32,500 nucleotides of DNA from Symbiodinium natans. Lineage: Eukaryota > Sar > Dinophyceae > Suessiales > Symbiodiniaceae. The position numbers were made by a program, and so were the translations under genes. Below the pieces are notes generated by a model that ran no database searches, was not told where the DNA came from, and worked only from the letters and a program-made list of their open reading frames with translations. Location: positions 601,764 through 634,263 of the forward strand of contig CAJNDS010001236.1 of NCBI GenBank assembly GCA_905221605.1, given 5' to 3'. Shown here piece by piece: positions 25,601-28,600 of the stretch; within the stretch, counting starts at the first letter, position 1; each line of letters starts with the position of its first letter.

Positions 25601-28600
25601 CGCGTTCGTGTATCTCAAATACGGGATCTAGGCCTAGCTACTGGTTGGAGCATGGCCTTCCGTATGGAGTGAGCACTCTCCTTGGTGCTTGCCTTAATTA
25701 CCATTGGCGAGTTAGTCTTTGTGTGTGTTTGGAACCACATGTTCGATATCCTTGCCAGCGTCCGAAAGTCTGGCTCTGTAAAGAAAGACCTTTGTGATCT
25801 ACAAGCGTCAGTTGGGGCCTCGATGTCAGACAAAGTGATATGTTTGGCCTCTGCTGGGGCGGGCCTTGCCCCCAAATCACAGAGACTACCGGAATCCACT
25901 GTATGGGGTCCTGCCCGACATTCCAGACAAGTTCACGACCTTGGGGTGTGAAACCGGGTCCGGCCCTGAACGGCACGCTTTGTTTGTTGGACTTGACCCA
26001 ATACTTCTGGCTCTAGATTCTAGATTGAGAGGCGTTGCCTGATTGTGCGCCTACGCCTCGCTTTTGACTTTTAACCGGTTTCCAGCGTCCACATCTTGCG
26101 AACGCGCACTACATCCATCATACGCATCCTTCTCGACATCCTTCCCTACTCAACACAACACTGAAGATGCTCTGCACTAGACAGCACAGCCATGAAATGC
26201 CATGAACTACGAACCCTCAAACTTTCTGGCGCGCGCCATCCTGCGCCGACCTGCTCTCGTAGTCGCATATCTGGGCATGCCTTGGCGCGACTTTGTTTAG
26301 GTTTTTTTTGGGGGTTCAATCAGGCCGCAGCCCAAATTACAAAAGCCTCGAAGCCCTCAATCGTTTCCTTCCAATGCATTTCAAGCCCTCCAGGCCCGAA
26401 GAGGTCACAAGCAACTCGGCAATCATATGGTTTGGTTTCTGACTCTTTTGTTAGAGATCGATGGTTTCGCTAGGCTGTACCGTTTTTGGAGCTTTGTGGT
26501 GCCCTTTCACCTTCGGAGGTTTAGGGCTCAGGGTTTCGGGTTGGTTTAGGGTTTCGGGTTGCTTTGGTCTGAGCCCAGAAAAGCTGGCTTGAGAATTTCA
26601 AGACCCCACAATCCGATGCCGCGGCACACTTGTACTGTTTCCGTTTGTTAGCCAGTACTGAAGTTTGCAGCTGCGATATGTGAATGCGAAGTTACCGAGC
26701 GAGTTTTTGTCCGTGATGTTTGGCGCGAAATTGTGCTTGCGAAATGCGGAGGATTGCTCGAAGTTTGGCGCGAAAAGCGAACGCATTCTTTTAACAGGCG
26801 GTTCCGAGTTTAGGAAGGGTTGGCGACTTTTTTGTTCTAGGTCCCACCTTCCATTTTTTTCGCGCAACAACTCTTGGAACCAACAGAGCCAGGAATCGAA
26901 CTCTGAGCTCGCACAGCATGTTGCTTAGGCACCGTGAAAGCCATCGAATCTGGCGGCTCCGTCCCTAAGCAGCGGCAACACTTCGTGGAGACTCTTGGCG
27001 TCATATATTTTCCAGAAACAAAACAACAAGGGGCAGATCTCTACATCTGTGCCCTGAACCTTGTACGAAGCAGATGGCTGAGGATGAAGAAGGTTGATGT
27101 GAGGTTACAGTCACCGTGGTCGGTGACCGGTTCCGCAAAACGTTTAGGGTTCGGGCTTAGAAGGTTCAATCCTTCTCTAGCCCTCACTCTCAGATATACG
27201 CACCAAAAACATTCAAAACTCGTACCCCAAACCTTCAGTGCCACAAATCCCGACACGTTGAACTTCTAGCCCATTGACAGCTTCGACACCAAAGATCTGA
27301 GCATCACTGTGCCACTCCCTGTGAAAGCCCTGGGTTTGTTGCAGCTGAGAAGTACGGGCTCAGGTAGGGGTTAGGGTTTAGGGTTTAGGGTTTAGGGTTT
27401 AGGGTTTAGGGTTTAGGGTTTAGGGTTTAGGGTTTAGGGTTTAGGGTTTAGGGTTTAGGGTTTAGGGTAAACGAACCCGGCACACAAAACAGATGAGATG
27501 GAATTTGGCAAAAGGTTGCCGAGCTTGGGATACAGCGTTCAGGGCTTGTGGGCCATGCGGGTTCAGGTTGCAGGATTCAGGAGAGGGCCTACAGGGTTTT
27601 TGCGGAGGATTCAGAGTGTAGGGTTTAGGGTTTGTAAGGGTTTATAAGGGTTAAGGGTTTAGGGTTTAGGGCTTCGGGAAGCCCCGAAACCCTGAACTCT
27701 CGAAGGACGGTGCTGACTGCACGTCGTCGGGAAGCCTGTGCCTGGCGTGACACTCCGCTGGGCCCTGTGCCCGCGCTTGGCAGGTTGAGGGTTCCAGCAT
27801 GCTTCGGATATCTTCGGATTGTTCTCAGCTTGAAGGTGTTTGGAGCTCAGAAGCACAGGGGGCTTAAGGGCTCTAAGGAGGTTAACATGTGTTCGGTAAG
27901 GAGGGGGTTCAGGGATATACGGCTTAGGGGTGTAAGTTACACGGTGTAAGGGTGAAGGGCTCACCGCCCTTACCAAAGCCACACATGCAGGCACCATGCA
28001 GGTGTGTTTTGTTAGACTCATTACACTGAATGCCTGTTGAAGACACTGCGCATTGCAGGGTTTCGAGATGGGCTTTCTCTAGCTTTACCACTATTTCATA
28101 GGGGTTTTTGGGTTTTCAGAGAATTTTAGGGGCTCCGAAAGCATGTCAACAAAAAGCTTGAAATGCCCCAAGCTGAGCGGGTTGCTACCGGTTTGGGGTA
28201 TAGGGCCTACACACTTCCACAGGCGAAATCGTTCGCGGCGACAGCGCGAAACTCGAGGAACGCGAGCGGTTGGCTCAACAGTTGCCGCTCGCCCTTTCTG
28301 GAGTTTTAGGTTTGAAGGGTCCTGAAGCAGGACAGAGAAATTCGAGATGCAACCGGCTGTTGCCAAAAATTGTCTTGAGCATCAGCTGCCCACCTCATTG
28401 CTGCATCAGCCACGAATTAAGGCTTAGGGTGCTGGTCTGCAGTGCTCAGTGGGAAACCCTAGCTCCATCAACCGAAGCTGCGAATCACAGACCATCATAG
28501 ATCATTAGCCTTTGGGATGCGGAACCTATAGTGTGCCTCTGCACAACAGGGGCTGCAGTTCATCTCTCATTTATTCTTGATTTGTTTTTGAATGCAGGTT

